From contig JAOUHD010000017.1 of NCBI GenBank assembly GCA_029865345.1, positions 1-32,993 of the forward strand: a DNA stretch of 32,993 nucleotides. Reading direction: 5' to 3'. This DNA is from Nitrospira sp. (GTDB lineage Bacteria; Nitrospirota; Nitrospiria; Nitrospirales; Nitrospiraceae). Positions 1-9,113 of the stretch are shown here, one piece after another. The notes beneath the pieces are model-generated. The model did not search any database. It had not been told where the DNA came from and was given only the letters and a program-made list of their open reading frames with translations. The position numbers and the translations under genes were made by a program. The stretch's first letter is position 1. Each line of letters starts with the position of its first letter.

Positions 1-292
1 CCCTGCCCTCCACCAAACCGCACTTCGTGCGTACCGCTGGTTACTCGTGGCTGTATCATAACTTTGCCAACGTATAAATACCGCCAGTATGTTTCTCTTG
101 AACGTCCTGCGCATGATGCGTACTCTTCATGGGCTTACCGTCATGATCGCGTGCGTATAACCATCGCCTATAGACTGTCTCGTAAAGTACCCCGTTCGCA
201 TTCTGCCTCATCTGGCAAAGCAGCAATTGCCCTCACCTCCCTTCGGAGCCAGTATTCCTCCTCACGATAGTTATCTGTACAATGCTACCCCC
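1..292. other. Left-edge region without a recognisable gene
   Basis: No convincing coding sequence was found here. The only clear structure is a small hairpin near 21-33, with stem CGCAC/GTGCG closed by a UUC loop. Open frames in the stretch are short and resemble no family I know. The segment probably holds the leader of the downstream DUF72 gene and the edge of something outside the window. Confidence 0.4.
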
Positions 293-1192
293 ATGTCCCT
301 CTCTCCTCTGATTCGCTTCGGCACTTCAACGTGGGCCTATGAAGGCTGGCAAGGACAGATTTATCAGCGGCCGTACGCGAAAACCACCTTTGCACGTGAA
401 TGTTTAGGCGAATATTGCCAGTATCTCCATACCGGCGAACCGCTCTTTCTGACGGTCGGCAACGATTCCACCTTCTATCGCCCACCCACGACGAACCAGC
501 TTGGCCACTATCTCAAGCAGATTCCAGAAGACTTCGAGATGTGTTTCAAGGTCTGGGAAGAAATTACCATTCCACGTTTTGCGAATCACGTTCGTTACGG
601 TCCCAAGGCCGGACAACCGAATCCTCGCTTTCTCGACGCAAGGCTGTTCAATGATCTGGTTCTGGCGCCATACCGTGAAGCCAAATTCGAGCCGCACATG
701 GGGCCGTTCATTTTTGAGTTTCAGAGGCACGGCCTGACCAGCGAGGAGTTCTGCGCGAGACTTGATCAATTTTTCAGAGAAATCCCACAGGACTTTCACT
801 ATGCGGTCGAGATCCGCAATGCCGGCTTGCTCGGGCCGGACTATCGGAAGGTCTTAGAGAGCCACAGTGTGGCGCACGTCTACAACCACTGGTCCTACAT
901 GCCACCGTTGCTGCAACAACACACACGGATGGAAGAACGTTTCACAGCCCCGTTTATCGTGATCCGCCTACTCACGCCACTGAACATGAGCTACGAAGCA
1001 GCCAAGAAACGAGCAGCCCCCTACAACAAGATCGTGCAAGTGTTGCCTCAGATGCGAAAGGAAACCGTCACCCTTATCAGGCAGGCTGTGGGAGAAAACC
1101 GACAGGCCTATGTGCTGGTGAACAATCGATCAGAGGGAAATGCGCCGCTCACGGTGCAAGCACTAGTAAGTTACCTACGCCATGAAGGATAA
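293..1192 (+). CDS. DUF72 domain-containing protein (YecE-like)
   Basis: This 299-residue protein belongs to the DUF72 (YecE-like) family, a TIM-barrel fold of unknown biochemical function. The family opening is visible as FGTSTWAYEGWQG near residue 9. Further family-like pieces are the central aromatic and acidic segment FEFQRHG, the AVEIRN segment and the C-terminal YVLVNNRSEGNAPLT. The ATG at 293 is chosen because the family motif begins just after it; the same frame is open upstream to a TTG at 227, but that extension resembles no family member. No strong ribosome binding site is seen. The gene converges on purN with only 17 bases between the two stop codons. Family assignment is firm; function is unknown. 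Confidence 0.88.
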   Translation: MSLSPLIRFGTSTWAYEGWQGQIYQRPYAKTTFARECLGEYCQYLHTGEPLFLTVGNDSTFYRPPTTNQLGHYLKQIPEDFEMCFKVWEEITIPRFANHVRYGPKAGQPNPRFLDARLFNDLVLAPYREAKFEPHMGPFIFEFQRHGLTSEEFCARLDQFFREIPQDFHYAVEIRNAGLLGPDYRKVLESHSVAHVYNHWSYMPPLLQQHTRMEERFTAPFIVIRLLTPLNMSYEAAKKRAAPYNKIVQVLPQMRKETVTLIRQAVGENRQAYVLVNNRSEGNAPLTVQALVSYLRHEG

Positions 1193-1209
1193 CGGTAATG
1201 TGAGACCCG

Positions 1210-1884
1210 TTATGTGGGACTGATGATCGCCTCTCCGTCCGGCTTGGCGTCATCGATAAAGACTAGACGGCCGTCAACTCGTAATCGGCCTTCGGCGAAG
1301 AGCTGCACGGCGCGAGGATAGACTTTGTGTTCCTGCACGAGGATTCTGGCAGCGAGAGTTTCTGGCGTATCGTCGTCCAAGATGGGCACAGCAGCTTGGA
1401 TGATGATCGGACCTTCATCCACACCTTCTGTCACGAAATGCACAGTACAGCCCGTCAATTTGCAACCCCAATCGATCGCCTTCTTTTGCACATCCAATCC
1501 AGGAAATGACGGCAGGAGGGAGGGATGGATATTCATCATGTGATTGGCATAGGCATTCACCAGCACTGCCGTGACGATTTTCATGTACCCTGCGAGTAAG
1601 ACAAGTTCGACATTATGTTGCTGAAGTACTTCCAGCAGTGATCGGTCGTAGGCTTCACGACTGTCCGGCCGACCAGTAAAAGGTTTGGGATCGACGAAGA
1701 GATCTTTAATCCCGTGCTTCCGCGCCCGCTCCAATGCAACCGCGTCCTTCTTATTGCTGATGACGGCAACAATCTGAGCTTGAACTTGCCCTGCTTCGAT
1801 CGCATCGATGATGGACTGTAGATTTGAACCTCGTCCGGATGCCAGCACCGCCACCCGTAACGGAGTCGTTCGGCTAATCGACAT
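1210..1884 (-). CDS. purN: Phosphoribosylglycinamide formyltransferase (GART)
   Basis: PurN transfers a formyl group from 10-formyl-tetrahydrofolate to glycinamide ribonucleotide, the third step of de novo purine synthesis, in the cytoplasm. The 224-residue protein shows the phosphate-binding segment [11 protein letters not shown] near residues 15-25. The catalytic triad of the family can be placed at Asn118, His120 (in [13 protein letters not shown]) and Asp156 (in EGVDEGPI). Its length fits the family with a slight C-terminal extension. The start codon lies inside the end of purM with an 11-base overlap, which indicates translational coupling in a purM-purN operon. Confidence 0.97.
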   Translation of the reverse strand: MSISRTTPLRVAVLASGRGSNLQSIIDAIEAGQVQAQIVAVISNKKDAVALERARKHGIKDLFVDPKPFTGRPDSREAYDRSLLEVLQQHNVELVLLAGYMKIVTAVLVNAYANHMMNIHPSLLPSFPGLDVQKKAIDWGCKLTGCTVHFVTEGVDEGPIIIQAAVPILDDDTPETLAARILVQEHKVYPRAVQLFAEGRLRVDGRLVFIDDAKPDGEAIISPT

Positions 1885-2911
1885 ACTCGACCTCCGGCTC
1901 CTCCCCGATGGAGGAAACGATTTCGCCGATCTGCCAGCCTTGGTCTCCCAGCGCCGCAGCGCGAGCCAGTACTCCGGACACGGAATCAGGTGGGACCACG
2001 AGAATCAATCCAATACCCATGTTGAACACCCGATACATCTCCTCACGATCGACCTGTCCCAACCGGCTCATCACCCCAAAGATCGGCGGTGCCGACCAGG
2101 CCGTCCGAGCAATCTTCGCCCGCACGCCCTTCGGAAACACGCGTGGCAAATTCCCCGTAATGCCCCCTCCGGTAATGTGGGCGATGCCTTTGATCGGAAA
2201 CTCCTCGACTAACGCTAAAATCTGCTTCGCATAAATTCTGGTGGGTGTCAGGAGCACCTCACCGATGGCCCCCTCAAGCTCGGAGAGACGGCTGGCAACT
2301 GTCAACTTGGCTTGCTCAAACAGCACCCGCCGGGCCAGTGAGTAGCCGTTGCTATGAAGTCCCGATGAAGCCAATCCGATGACTGCATCCCCGGGCACAA
2401 TGTGCCGACCATCGATCATCTTGGGGCGATCGACAGCGCCGACGGCAAAACCGGCCAGATCGTACTCCCCATCAGGATAGAATGACGGCATTTCTGCGGT
2501 TTCACCTCCGATCAGCGCACATCCGGCTTGACGACAGCCGTCGGCGATACCGGCTACCACTTCCTGAGCCTTTGAAACGGATAACTTCCCGGTAGCGAAA
2601 TAGTCGAGAAAAAATAGCGGCTCCGCCCCGCTCACTGCGATGTCATTGACACACATCGCCACCAAATCAATTCCGACGGTATCGTGTTTGTCCATCATGA
2701 AGGCGATCTTCAGTTTAGTCCCGACCCCATCGGTTCCGGATACGAGCACCGGTTCCTTATATTTCCCCGCTTGAAAACCAAAGAGGCCGCCAAAGCCCCC
2801 GAGGTCGGTCAGAACTTCAGGGCGAAACGTCGATCGAACAAACGGCTTGATGCGATCGACAAACTCATCGCCTGCATCGATATCCACACCAGCATCACGA
2901 TAGGTCGTCAT
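1874..2911 (-). CDS. purM: Phosphoribosylformylglycinamidine cyclo-ligase (AIR synthetase)
   Basis: PurM closes the imidazole ring, turning FGAM and ATP into AIR, the fifth step of purine synthesis. The start is set at the ATG beginning [12 protein letters not shown], giving 345 residues, the usual length; the frame runs 29 codons further upstream but that part is not family-like. The family segments DLGGFGGLF and [10 protein letters not shown] (about residues 59-68) are present, as are GGETAEMP and the C-terminal [11 protein letters not shown]. It is the first gene of the purM-purN pair. A perfect 7-bp hairpin lies about 34 bases upstream of the start. Confidence 0.96.
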   Translation of the reverse strand: MTTYRDAGVDIDAGDEFVDRIKPFVRSTFRPEVLTDLGGFGGLFGFQAGKYKEPVLVSGTDGVGTKLKIAFMMDKHDTVGIDLVAMCVNDIAVSGAEPLFFLDYFATGKLSVSKAQEVVAGIADGCRQAGCALIGGETAEMPSFYPDGEYDLAGFAVGAVDRPKMIDGRHIVPGDAVIGLASSGLHSNGYSLARRVLFEQAKLTVASRLSELEGAIGEVLLTPTRIYAKQILALVEEFPIKGIAHITGGGITGNLPRVFPKGVRAKIARTAWSAPPIFGVMSRLGQVDREEMYRVFNMGIGLILVVPPDSVSGVLARAAALGDQGWQIGEIVSSIGEEPEVEYVD

Positions 2912-2944
2912 GAATAGATATCCCGAAAAGCTACGGTTGTGATG

Positions 2945-2961
2945 AGGCTGAAACTCAGCCT
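2945..2961 (-). promoter_or_regulatory. Short perfect hairpin in the purM leader
   Basis: AGGCTGA and TCAGCCT form a perfect 7-bp stem with a three-base loop, about 34 bases upstream of the purM start codon. It could be an operator or a leader hairpin. It has no run of T after it on the purM strand and does not resemble the guanine riboswitch. Confidence 0.3.
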
Positions 2962-3065
2962 TACATATGTTCGGGGCGCATCTTAGCGGAGGGTCCAACA
3001 GAGGTCAACGCGGCTGTCTGAAGCCACCCGACACGACTCCATCTACCCCGCCTTCTGTTTTTTTC

Positions 3066-3093
3066 TTGCCGCTCTTGGAATACGCCCTATACT
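3066..3093 (+). promoter_or_regulatory. Sigma-70-type promoter of the response-regulator gene
   Basis: TTGCCG and TATACT are separated by 16 bases, and the -10 element matches consensus at five of six positions. Transcription would start near 3100, leaving a leader of about 50 bases before the GTG start. This is a pattern match only. Confidence 0.45.
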
Positions 3094-3148
3094 AGGCTTG
3101 TCACATGTCTGCACTCTTCCGGCGAACAAACCGACCAAGGAGGGGTTG

Positions 3149-3766
3149 GTGGCTATTTTAATCGTTGACGACTCTCCCGATGAACGTCTGTTACTCCATC
3201 ACATCTTGAAGACCGCGGGGTATCGGGATTTGGTCACTGTCTCCTCCGCTCGTGATGTCTTCATGCACTTGGACTACGATCATGAAGGCGCAAACGGCGT
3301 CAAGACGGATCTTATTTTGATGGATATCAAGATGCCGGACATGGACGGAGTCGAGGCTTGCCGTCGCATCAAAGCCATCGACGCGTTTGTGGGGATTCCG
3401 ATTATCATCGTGACGGCTCGGGACCAAAGGGACTTCTTACAAGCCGCCTTCGACGCCGGGGCGACAGACTATATCAGAAAACCAGTGGAACGGGTGGAAC
3501 TCTTGGCGAGAGTCAAAGCTACGCTCAAGCTCAAACAGGAAACAGAGGAACGAAATCACTGGGAACAGGAACTGACAAAAGTCATCAGCGAGCTCGATCG
3601 TACCCTGCGCGACATGGCGACATTACAGCAATTGATCCCTGTATGCCCATCGTGCAAGAAATCTCATCCCGCGCATATGTCCGACACCGCTCTCAACGAG
3701 TATGTACAGAGCCACCCCCAGACGAAGTTTCAGGATCTCGTCTGCTCCGCATGCGCCGGGCGCTGA
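3149..3766 (+). CDS. Response regulator with a C-terminal four-cysteine tail
   Basis: The gene encodes a 205-residue protein. A CheY-like receiver domain fills about residues 1-125, with the acidic pair DD at 6-7, phospho-acceptor Asp59 in LMDIKMPDMDG, Thr89 and Lys111 in YIRKP. A coiled-coil-like stretch follows (residues 126-160). The protein ends with CPSCKK (Cys166, Cys169) and CSAC (Cys199, Cys202). This tail resembles a degenerate form of the short cysteine-containing tail found after the coiled coil in some response regulators and PAS kinases, whose role is unknown. The GTG start is chosen over an upstream TTG at 3098 because AAGGAGGGG lies four to six bases before it. No DNA-binding domain is present. 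Its cognate kinase is not obvious; NtrY next door is a possibility only. Confidence 0.85.
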   Translation: MAILIVDDSPDERLLLHHILKTAGYRDLVTVSSARDVFMHLDYDHEGANGVKTDLILMDIKMPDMDGVEACRRIKAIDAFVGIPIIIVTARDQRDFLQAAFDAGATDYIRKPVERVELLARVKATLKLKQETEERNHWEQELTKVISELDRTLRDMATLQQLIPVCPSCKKSHPAHMSDTALNEYVQSHPQTKFQDLVCSACAGR

Positions 3767-3783
3767 TCCTGCCGCTGCGATCC

Positions 3784-5175
3784 TTAGCTTTCCGGACGCA
3801 TCTCCACATCGAGCAATTTAATCTTCCGGTGAAGATGACTTCGCTCGATCTTGAGATCGTCCGCGGTCCGTGAAATATTCCAATGGTGTTCCCGAAGTTT
3901 ACGGCTGATGTATTCCCTCTCGAACGCATTCCGAGCATCTCGCAAGGAGTCATAGGATTTACTGAGAAGTGGATTGGCCGTGTGATTGCCCACCGATACC
4001 ACCCCGACGGTTCGTCCCTGTAGCGATAAGGTAGCCTGCGAGGCGTCGATCACAAATCCCGGCACCATGATCATGAGCCGCTCGATCAAATTCCTCAATT
4101 CCCGGATGTTCCCAGGCCATTCGTATTGCTGAAATACGGCCATCGCCTCCGGCGAGACTTCCTTCATTCGCAATCCTTGCTCTTCGACATGCGTCTTCAT
4201 GAAATGCCGCACAAGAGCCGGAATATCTTCTCGCCGCTCCCGCAGTGGAGGCACGACAATCGGCACCACATTGAGACGGTAGTACAAATCCTCCCGAAAG
4301 TGTCCCTTGCCGATTTCTTTTTCCAATTCCTTATTCGAAGCCGCCAGCACCCGCACATCGACCTTCATCAATTTGGTCCCGCCGACTCGCGTGAACTGCT
4401 GTTCCTGTAACGCCCGCAACACTTTTGCCTGCGTACTGAGGCTCATGTCGCCGATTTCATCCAGAAACAGCGTGCCCCCATCGGCCTGCTCGAACTGACC
4501 GCGCTTCATGGATGTGGCTCCGGTGAAAGAACCTTTTTCGTGACCGAACAATTCGCTCTCAATCAATGTCTCAGGGATGGCGGCACAATTGACGGCCACG
4601 AACGGATGATCCGATCGGGTGCTGTGCATATGAATGGCTCGAGCGACCAACTCCTTCCCTGTTCCGTTCTCGCCTCCGATCAATACCCGACTGTTCGTGG
4701 GGCCTGCCGTTTCGATGAGCGTCCGTAGCCGCAGCATGGCCGGAGACTGTCCGACCAATTCGAACTTTTGCTGAACCTTGGTCCGCAACGACCGGTTCTC
4801 TTGCGCCAATCGAAACTGCTCCAACGCTTGCTTCACACGGAACGTGACATTCTCCAGCGACAACGGCTTCTCGATGTAGTCGTACGCACCCAGCTTGATG
4901 GCTTTCACGGCCGTTTCGATGGACCCATGCCCGGAAATCATCATGATCTGAGTCGTAGGCACAAATTCTTTGACACGACGTAACGTCTCCAGTCCGTCCA
5001 TTTCCGGCATCCAGATGTCCAGAATCATGAGATCCGGTGGATCGGTCCCATAGATTTTCAACGCCTCGATCCCATTGGCGGCTACTGACACCTCATACCC
5101 TTCATCTTCGAGGATGCTTCGCAGGGACATGCGAATCGCCTCTTCGTCGTCCACCACTAGAATCGATGCCGACAT
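3784..5175 (-). CDS. ntrX: Sigma-54-dependent response regulator, NtrX type
   Basis: The 463-residue protein has a receiver domain (residues 1-120, phospho-acceptor Asp53 in MILDIWMPEMDG), a central AAA+ sigma-54 interaction domain and a C-terminal Fis-type helix-turn-helix (about 420-455). The AAA+ domain shows Walker A GENGTGKE near 168-175 and the sigma-54 contact loop as GSFTGA (215-220), where most family members have GAFTGA. The last helix, RSHLHRKIKLLDV, is typical of the NtrX branch. Its gene lies 40 bases after ntrY on the same strand, so the two form a two-component operon. NtrYX pairs are linked to nitrogen, redox and envelope control in other bacteria; the target here cannot be read from the sequence. 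Confidence 0.93.
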   Translation of the reverse strand: MSASILVVDDEEAIRMSLRSILEDEGYEVSVAANGIEALKIYGTDPPDLMILDIWMPEMDGLETLRRVKEFVPTTQIMMISGHGSIETAVKAIKLGAYDYIEKPLSLENVTFRVKQALEQFRLAQENRSLRTKVQQKFELVGQSPAMLRLRTLIETAGPTNSRVLIGGENGTGKELVARAIHMHSTRSDHPFVAVNCAAIPETLIESELFGHEKGSFTGATSMKRGQFEQADGGTLFLDEIGDMSLSTQAKVLRALQEQQFTRVGGTKLMKVDVRVLAASNKELEKEIGKGHFREDLYYRLNVVPIVVPPLRERREDIPALVRHFMKTHVEEQGLRMKEVSPEAMAVFQQYEWPGNIRELRNLIERLMIMVPGFVIDASQATLSLQGRTVGVVSVGNHTANPLLSKSYDSLRDARNAFEREYISRKLREHHWNISRTADDLKIERSHLHRKIKLLDVEMRPES

Positions 5176-5215
5176 ACTCCCCCTCTCCTTACCGCGTACG
5201 TCTCACCGGTCTACC

Positions 5216-7549
5216 CTACACCGGCAAATCGAATGTAAATACGGCGCCCTTCGGGTGATGGTTCCCAACTTGGATCTGTCCATCATGGTCCGTGATAATC
5301 CGGCGGACGATCGCCAACCCCAATCCGGTTCCGGTCTTCTTCCTGGTGAAATACGGGACAAACAACCGTTCCTGATCCTCTGGCGTGATCCCTGGCCCCT
5401 CATCCGCCACGGCGACGACCGCACGACGGCGTTTCGTATCATACTTCGTCCCGACCCACAGCCGCCCTTTTTGATTCATCGCTTGAACCGCGTTGTCGAA
5501 GAGATTGACGAACACACGTCTCAGTTGTTCCCGATCGAAATTGATCGCCGGCAGATCCTCATCCAGTTCCACAATAAGCTCTATATCCTTCTGTGCCTCG
5601 CGATAGAGTGTGATCACTTCCCGTACCACGTCGTGCAGGGATTGTCGCGTCATTTGCGGAACAGGCAGACGGGCGAATTTTGAAAATTCGTCCAGCATCT
5701 GTTTCAGACTCCCAACTTCGTTGATGATGACATTCGTGGCGTCGTCGAACACGCGATCCAGGTCAGGGGACTTCTCGAAGAACTTCTTGCGTAATCGCTG
5801 CGCCGATAGTTGAATCGGAGTCAGTGGATTCTTGATTTCATGGGCAACGCGCTTCGCGACTTCCTGCCACGCGGCCACTTTCTGCGCCTTGATCAACTCC
5901 GTCAGATCTTCAAAGACCAACACAAACCCCAAATCCTTATTCGCCTCATCCCGCATGCGGGAACCTTTCAACCCAATCGTGATCAGCTTCCCTTGGATAT
6001 CCAACTGCCCTTCCAAGTCCAAATCGTCTCGCTCATCGGCCAGCATACGGTCATAGGCGGTCTGGAACGAGTCGAGACCGAACTCCTTGAACGCCTCATT
6101 GGCCAGCCGTCCTTTGAACCGGTCGGCAGCCAACCCAAGAATACGCTCAGCCGATGGATTGAAGGTGGTGATCATCCCGCTCCGATCGATCGAGAGCAGG
6201 CCAGCGGCGATCGTATCAACGACCGTTTCGATATAGGCACGGCGGCGATCCAACTCGACATTGGTGTTCCGCAGAGTCAGGTTGGCTTCCTCAAGCTTCG
6301 ACTTGCTCCCCTGCAGATCCTGCGTCATCCGATTGAACGACTCGATCAGCGTGCCGATTTCATCAGTTGCCCTGGCATCGACCTGTACCGATAGGTCGCC
6401 CTGGGCGACGGCTTCGGTCGCTTCCGCCAACCGTTGAATCGGAACAGTGATACCGCGCGCCACATAAAATCCAAACCACGTCGCACTGAAGAGAATTAAT
6501 ACCGCCACGACAGCCACAAACAGGTAGGCCCCGGCTTTAATCGGGTTTTTCATCGCCTTGATCTGCTTGTATGCCGTGTATTGACGGCCAATCCCCTCCA
6601 TCTTGGTCAACAGGGATTCAGGGACGTAGGTTTCCACGACCACGACCCCCTCAATCTCGCCTCGCCGGCTTCCAGAGGCCACTGGGATGGCGGCGCGCAC
6701 TAACCGTCCCGTCTGGGCCTCCTGGACAGAGGTAAACTCCTGCTTGCCGTTAATGACTTGTAAGACCAGCTGACTAATCGGCAGATCCAACACCCCGGAG
6801 GGAAGGTCACTATCCAGGGCCTTAGTGAGGGTCTCCATCTTGTTCGAAAACACTTCGATCCCGGCAACGCCGTATTCCATACGTTTCCGAGCCATCGCGG
6901 CGATCAAGAGATCCCGCTGGACGGGCGTCAACAGGTCTTCGCGAAACAGTTCTTGAGAAATTGCCCGTGCGCTGTTCACCGCGAGCGCGACATGCCCCGC
7001 ATGCTGCATGCGAGCCACCTCGTACGAATCTTTCATCACTTTTTCGATATGCTCGCTGAACCAGACATCGACCGCCTTGTTGACCAGCCCACTCGCGACG
7101 ATTGCCAGGAGCAGCGTCGGAATCAACGAGAACCCAATAAAGGCCGCGATGAGCTTGGTGCGAAATCCTGACCCAACGAGACGGTGCCGGCGTTCGAAAT
7201 AGGCCTTGATCAGATTCCTGGACAACAACAGGACCAACACCACAAAGCCGATCAGGTCTAAATTGACCAGCAGGAGAACCAGTGCGTAGCTCGTTGTCGG
7301 CAGGAAAGAGCCGTTCTCTTCGGAGCCCGGAGCCACAACTTGTGAGTAATACAGCGTGAGGGCCACGCAGGGGATCAGAAGGATGAGCACGATCCAGACA
7401 GGGCGAAGATGAGGGGGTTTTCGCTCCGGCTTCTTCGGTTGGTCGGCCAAAGCTGTACGGACGTGACCGCCCATCGCCACGGGCAGAACCTCCGGAAGTC
7501 CTCCGGAGGCTGATCCAAATGCACCCGTGGGATGGTTGATCTCTGGCAT
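5216..7549 (-). CDS. ntrY: Membrane sensor histidine kinase, NtrY type
   Basis: This 777-residue kinase has three N-terminal membrane segments (about 51-70, 87-110 and 132-155), an extracytoplasmic sensor region (about 160-338), a fourth membrane segment (341-364) and a HAMP linker (365-420). A PAS domain follows (about 435-550), then the HisKA dimerisation helix with phospho-acceptor His570 in KRVAHEIKNPLTPIQ. The ATP-binding domain has its N box in NLFDNAVQAM, G1 as DEGPG and G2 as GTGLGLA. The order and the ELIKAQKVAAWQEVA linker match NtrY. It would phosphorylate the NtrX encoded directly downstream. An AGGTGA stretch abuts the chosen ATG, with GGGCAGG slightly further up, so the start is probable but not certain. 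Confidence 0.93.
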   Translation of the reverse strand: MPEINHPTGAFGSASGGLPEVLPVAMGGHVRTALADQPKKPERKPPHLRPVWIVLILLIPCVALTLYYSQVVAPGSEENGSFLPTTSYALVLLLVNLDLIGFVVLVLLLSRNLIKAYFERRHRLVGSGFRTKLIAAFIGFSLIPTLLLAIVASGLVNKAVDVWFSEHIEKVMKDSYEVARMQHAGHVALAVNSARAISQELFREDLLTPVQRDLLIAAMARKRMEYGVAGIEVFSNKMETLTKALDSDLPSGVLDLPISQLVLQVINGKQEFTSVQEAQTGRLVRAAIPVASGSRRGEIEGVVVVETYVPESLLTKMEGIGRQYTAYKQIKAMKNPIKAGAYLFVAVVAVLILFSATWFGFYVARGITVPIQRLAEATEAVAQGDLSVQVDARATDEIGTLIESFNRMTQDLQGSKSKLEEANLTLRNTNVELDRRRAYIETVVDTIAAGLLSIDRSGMITTFNPSAERILGLAADRFKGRLANEAFKEFGLDSFQTAYDRMLADERDDLDLEGQLDIQGKLITIGLKGSRMRDEANKDLGFVLVFEDLTELIKAQKVAAWQEVAKRVAHEIKNPLTPIQLSAQRLRKKFFEKSPDLDRVFDDATNVIINEVGSLKQMLDEFSKFARLPVPQMTRQSLHDVVREVITLYREAQKDIELIVELDEDLPAINFDREQLRRVFVNLFDNAVQAMNQKGRLWVGTKYDTKRRRAVVAVADEGPGITPEDQERLFVPYFTRKKTGTGLGLAIVRRIITDHDGQIQVGNHHPKGAVFTFDLPV

Positions 7550-7691
7550 TCACCTGCCCTCTAGAGACTATTAATATATGGAAACAGAAGCCTGTCTCAC
7601 TATAGCCGACTTACAAGACAGTCTCAAAGTTTGCCGCACAACTCGCAGCGTCCAGAGACCCGGCGGCATAGTAGGACCGAAAGATGGGATA

Positions 7692-8072
7692 CTACTTCGG
7701 TGATGCCAGCGTGACATACTTCATGCGAAGTGCATACAGCATGTCCCGCAGGACCGTCTGCTCGTCAGTGGTCAGATTGCCTTTCGTCTTGTCTTCCAAG
7801 ACAGACAATAGATCGATGATTTCCTTGGCTTGAGGCAGGTTGACAGGTATCGATGCCTGGTTCGGGTCCAGTTGCTCGCCCATGAGCATGAGCGACGACG
7901 AGCCCAATGAGATCACAAACGACGAGAAGGTGACCGGAGGCGCTTGCGCTGGTTCAGTCGACGAAGTCGCGGAGATCGACGGTTTTGAAGGCGACGCGGC
8001 GACCGGAGCGGCATCGGCTCCTCCCTTAGCTCGCCGATCACGAATGACAAACCCTTGCTCCTCCTCTGCCAT
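7692..8072 (-). CDS. DUF1844 family protein
   Basis: The 126-residue protein has a charged N-terminus, a low-complexity alanine/proline linker and a conserved C-terminal half. That half begins with FSSFVISLGSSSLMLMGE and continues through NLPQAKEIIDLLSVLEDKTKGNLT, the recognisable signature of DUF1844. Function is unknown. A purine-rich GAAGGGA lies just before the ATG. The gene is divergent from mazG and shares about 135 bases of intergenic DNA with it, containing the palindrome at 8111-8125. It does not appear to be part of the ntrYX operon, although it lies upstream on the same strand. Confidence 0.85.
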   Translation of the reverse strand: MAEEEQGFVIRDRRAKGGADAAPVAASPSKPSISATSSTEPAQAPPVTFSSFVISLGSSSLMLMGEQLDPNQASIPVNLPQAKEIIDLLSVLEDKTKGNLTTDEQTVLRDMLYALRMKYVTLASPK

Positions 8073-8110
8073 ATTTCCCTTCTCCCCTCACATTCCCAAA
8101 TATTTTCAGT

Positions 8111-8125
8111 ACCCTACCATAGGGT
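8111..8125. promoter_or_regulatory. Palindrome between DUF1844 gene and mazG
   Basis: ACCCTA and TAGGGT form a perfect inverted repeat with a three-base spacer. It lies between two divergent genes, where an operator would be expected, but no known regulator motif is matched. Confidence 0.3.
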
Positions 8126-8207
8126 CTATTCGGTCGCAAGCCGTGACGGAGATTGAAGAGACCGTCATACTCGGTATAGAGTGGCATAGCATCAGGCTCG
8201 GCACAGG

Positions 8208-9113
8208 ATGAAAGAGAAGCGGTCGCCATCAATGTCGGCACATTTCACAAAAGTTATTGAACTAATGGCTACGCTCCGTGCACAAAACGGCTGTCCGTGG
8301 GACCGGAAGCAGACTCATGAGTCACTGAAACCCTATCTCCTCGAAGAAACGTACGAAGTCCTCGAAACTATCGATCAGGGCGATCAGGCGAAGCTGCGAG
8401 AAGAGCTGGGAGACGTGCTGTTGCAGGTAATTTTCCACAGCCAGATAGCCGCCGAAGTCGGCACCTTTACCGTGGAGGATGTACTGGACACCCTCGCCGA
8501 AAAACTTGTCCGGCGGCATCCTCACGTCTTTGGAAACGGCGAACAGACCGGCACCCTCACCAACAGCGAGCAGGTCTTGAACCAATGGGAACACATCAAA
8601 CGCGCCGAACGCGAGGCAGCCGGTGGTACCCAGTCCGCACTGGACGGCGTGCCCAAAACCCTGCCGGCCTTGCTGAGGGCTTACCAGACACAAGCCAGAG
8701 CCGCCCGGGTCGGATTTGATTGGCCGCACAATGCGGCAGGCCTTGAACAAATCTTTGGAAAAGTGGCGGAGGAAGTCGGCGAGTTGAAGGAGGCGCTGGC
8801 TCAGGCAGGGCCAGGGTCAGGCCAAAACCAGCCCGACAGGCAAAACGATATTGAAGCGGAATTGGGAGATATTCTGTTCTCTCTGGTCAACCTCGCTCGC
8901 TTCGTGAAGGTTAATCCTGAAGAGGCGCTTCGCCGGTCAACCAATCGCTTCATCGATCGATTTCATCTGGTGGAAACGCAAGCAACGGAGAAAGGCATGT
9001 CGCTAACGGACATGACGCTCGCCGAAATGGACGAGCTATGGGATGAAGCCAAGCGACAGTTACAAAAACCACAACCGAACACCACCTCGCAGGCCGGAGA
9101 TCGCGCCCCATGA
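8208..9113 (+). CDS. mazG: Nucleoside triphosphate pyrophosphohydrolase MazG
   Basis: MazG hydrolyses nucleoside triphosphates to monophosphates and pyrophosphate, which cleans the nucleotide pool and can lower alarmone levels. The 301-residue protein has the two tandem MazG folds of the full-length enzyme. The first begins at NGCPWDRKQTH (about 27-37) with the metal-binding EETYE and EELGDVLLQV. The second runs from about 170 to 265 with EEVGELKEAL and ELGDILFSLVNLAR. Two starts are possible, at 8208 or at the ATG at 8232; neither has a strong ribosome binding site. Its stop overlaps the start of the next gene in an ATGA junction. Confidence 0.93.
   Translation: MKEKRSPSMSAHFTKVIELMATLRAQNGCPWDRKQTHESLKPYLLEETYEVLETIDQGDQAKLREELGDVLLQVIFHSQIAAEVGTFTVEDVLDTLAEKLVRRHPHVFGNGEQTGTLTNSEQVLNQWEHIKRAEREAAGGTQSALDGVPKTLPALLRAYQTQARAARVGFDWPHNAAGLEQIFGKVAEEVGELKEALAQAGPGSGQNQPDRQNDIEAELGDILFSLVNLARFVKVNPEEALRRSTNRFIDRFHLVETQATEKGMSLTDMTLAEMDELWDEAKRQLQKPQPNTTSQAGDRAP

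Noticed and set aside
1..60. Possible group II intron or mobile-element end at the left edge
   Set aside because: The sequence around the small hairpin has a vague likeness to the AACCG...GCG part of intron domain V read backwards, but the pairing and the catalytic triad could not be found.
5075..5683. Long plus-strand frame of about 200 codons opposite the ntrX-ntrY junction
   Set aside because: It lies antisense to the strongly conserved start of ntrX and end of ntrY, and its translation resembles no protein.
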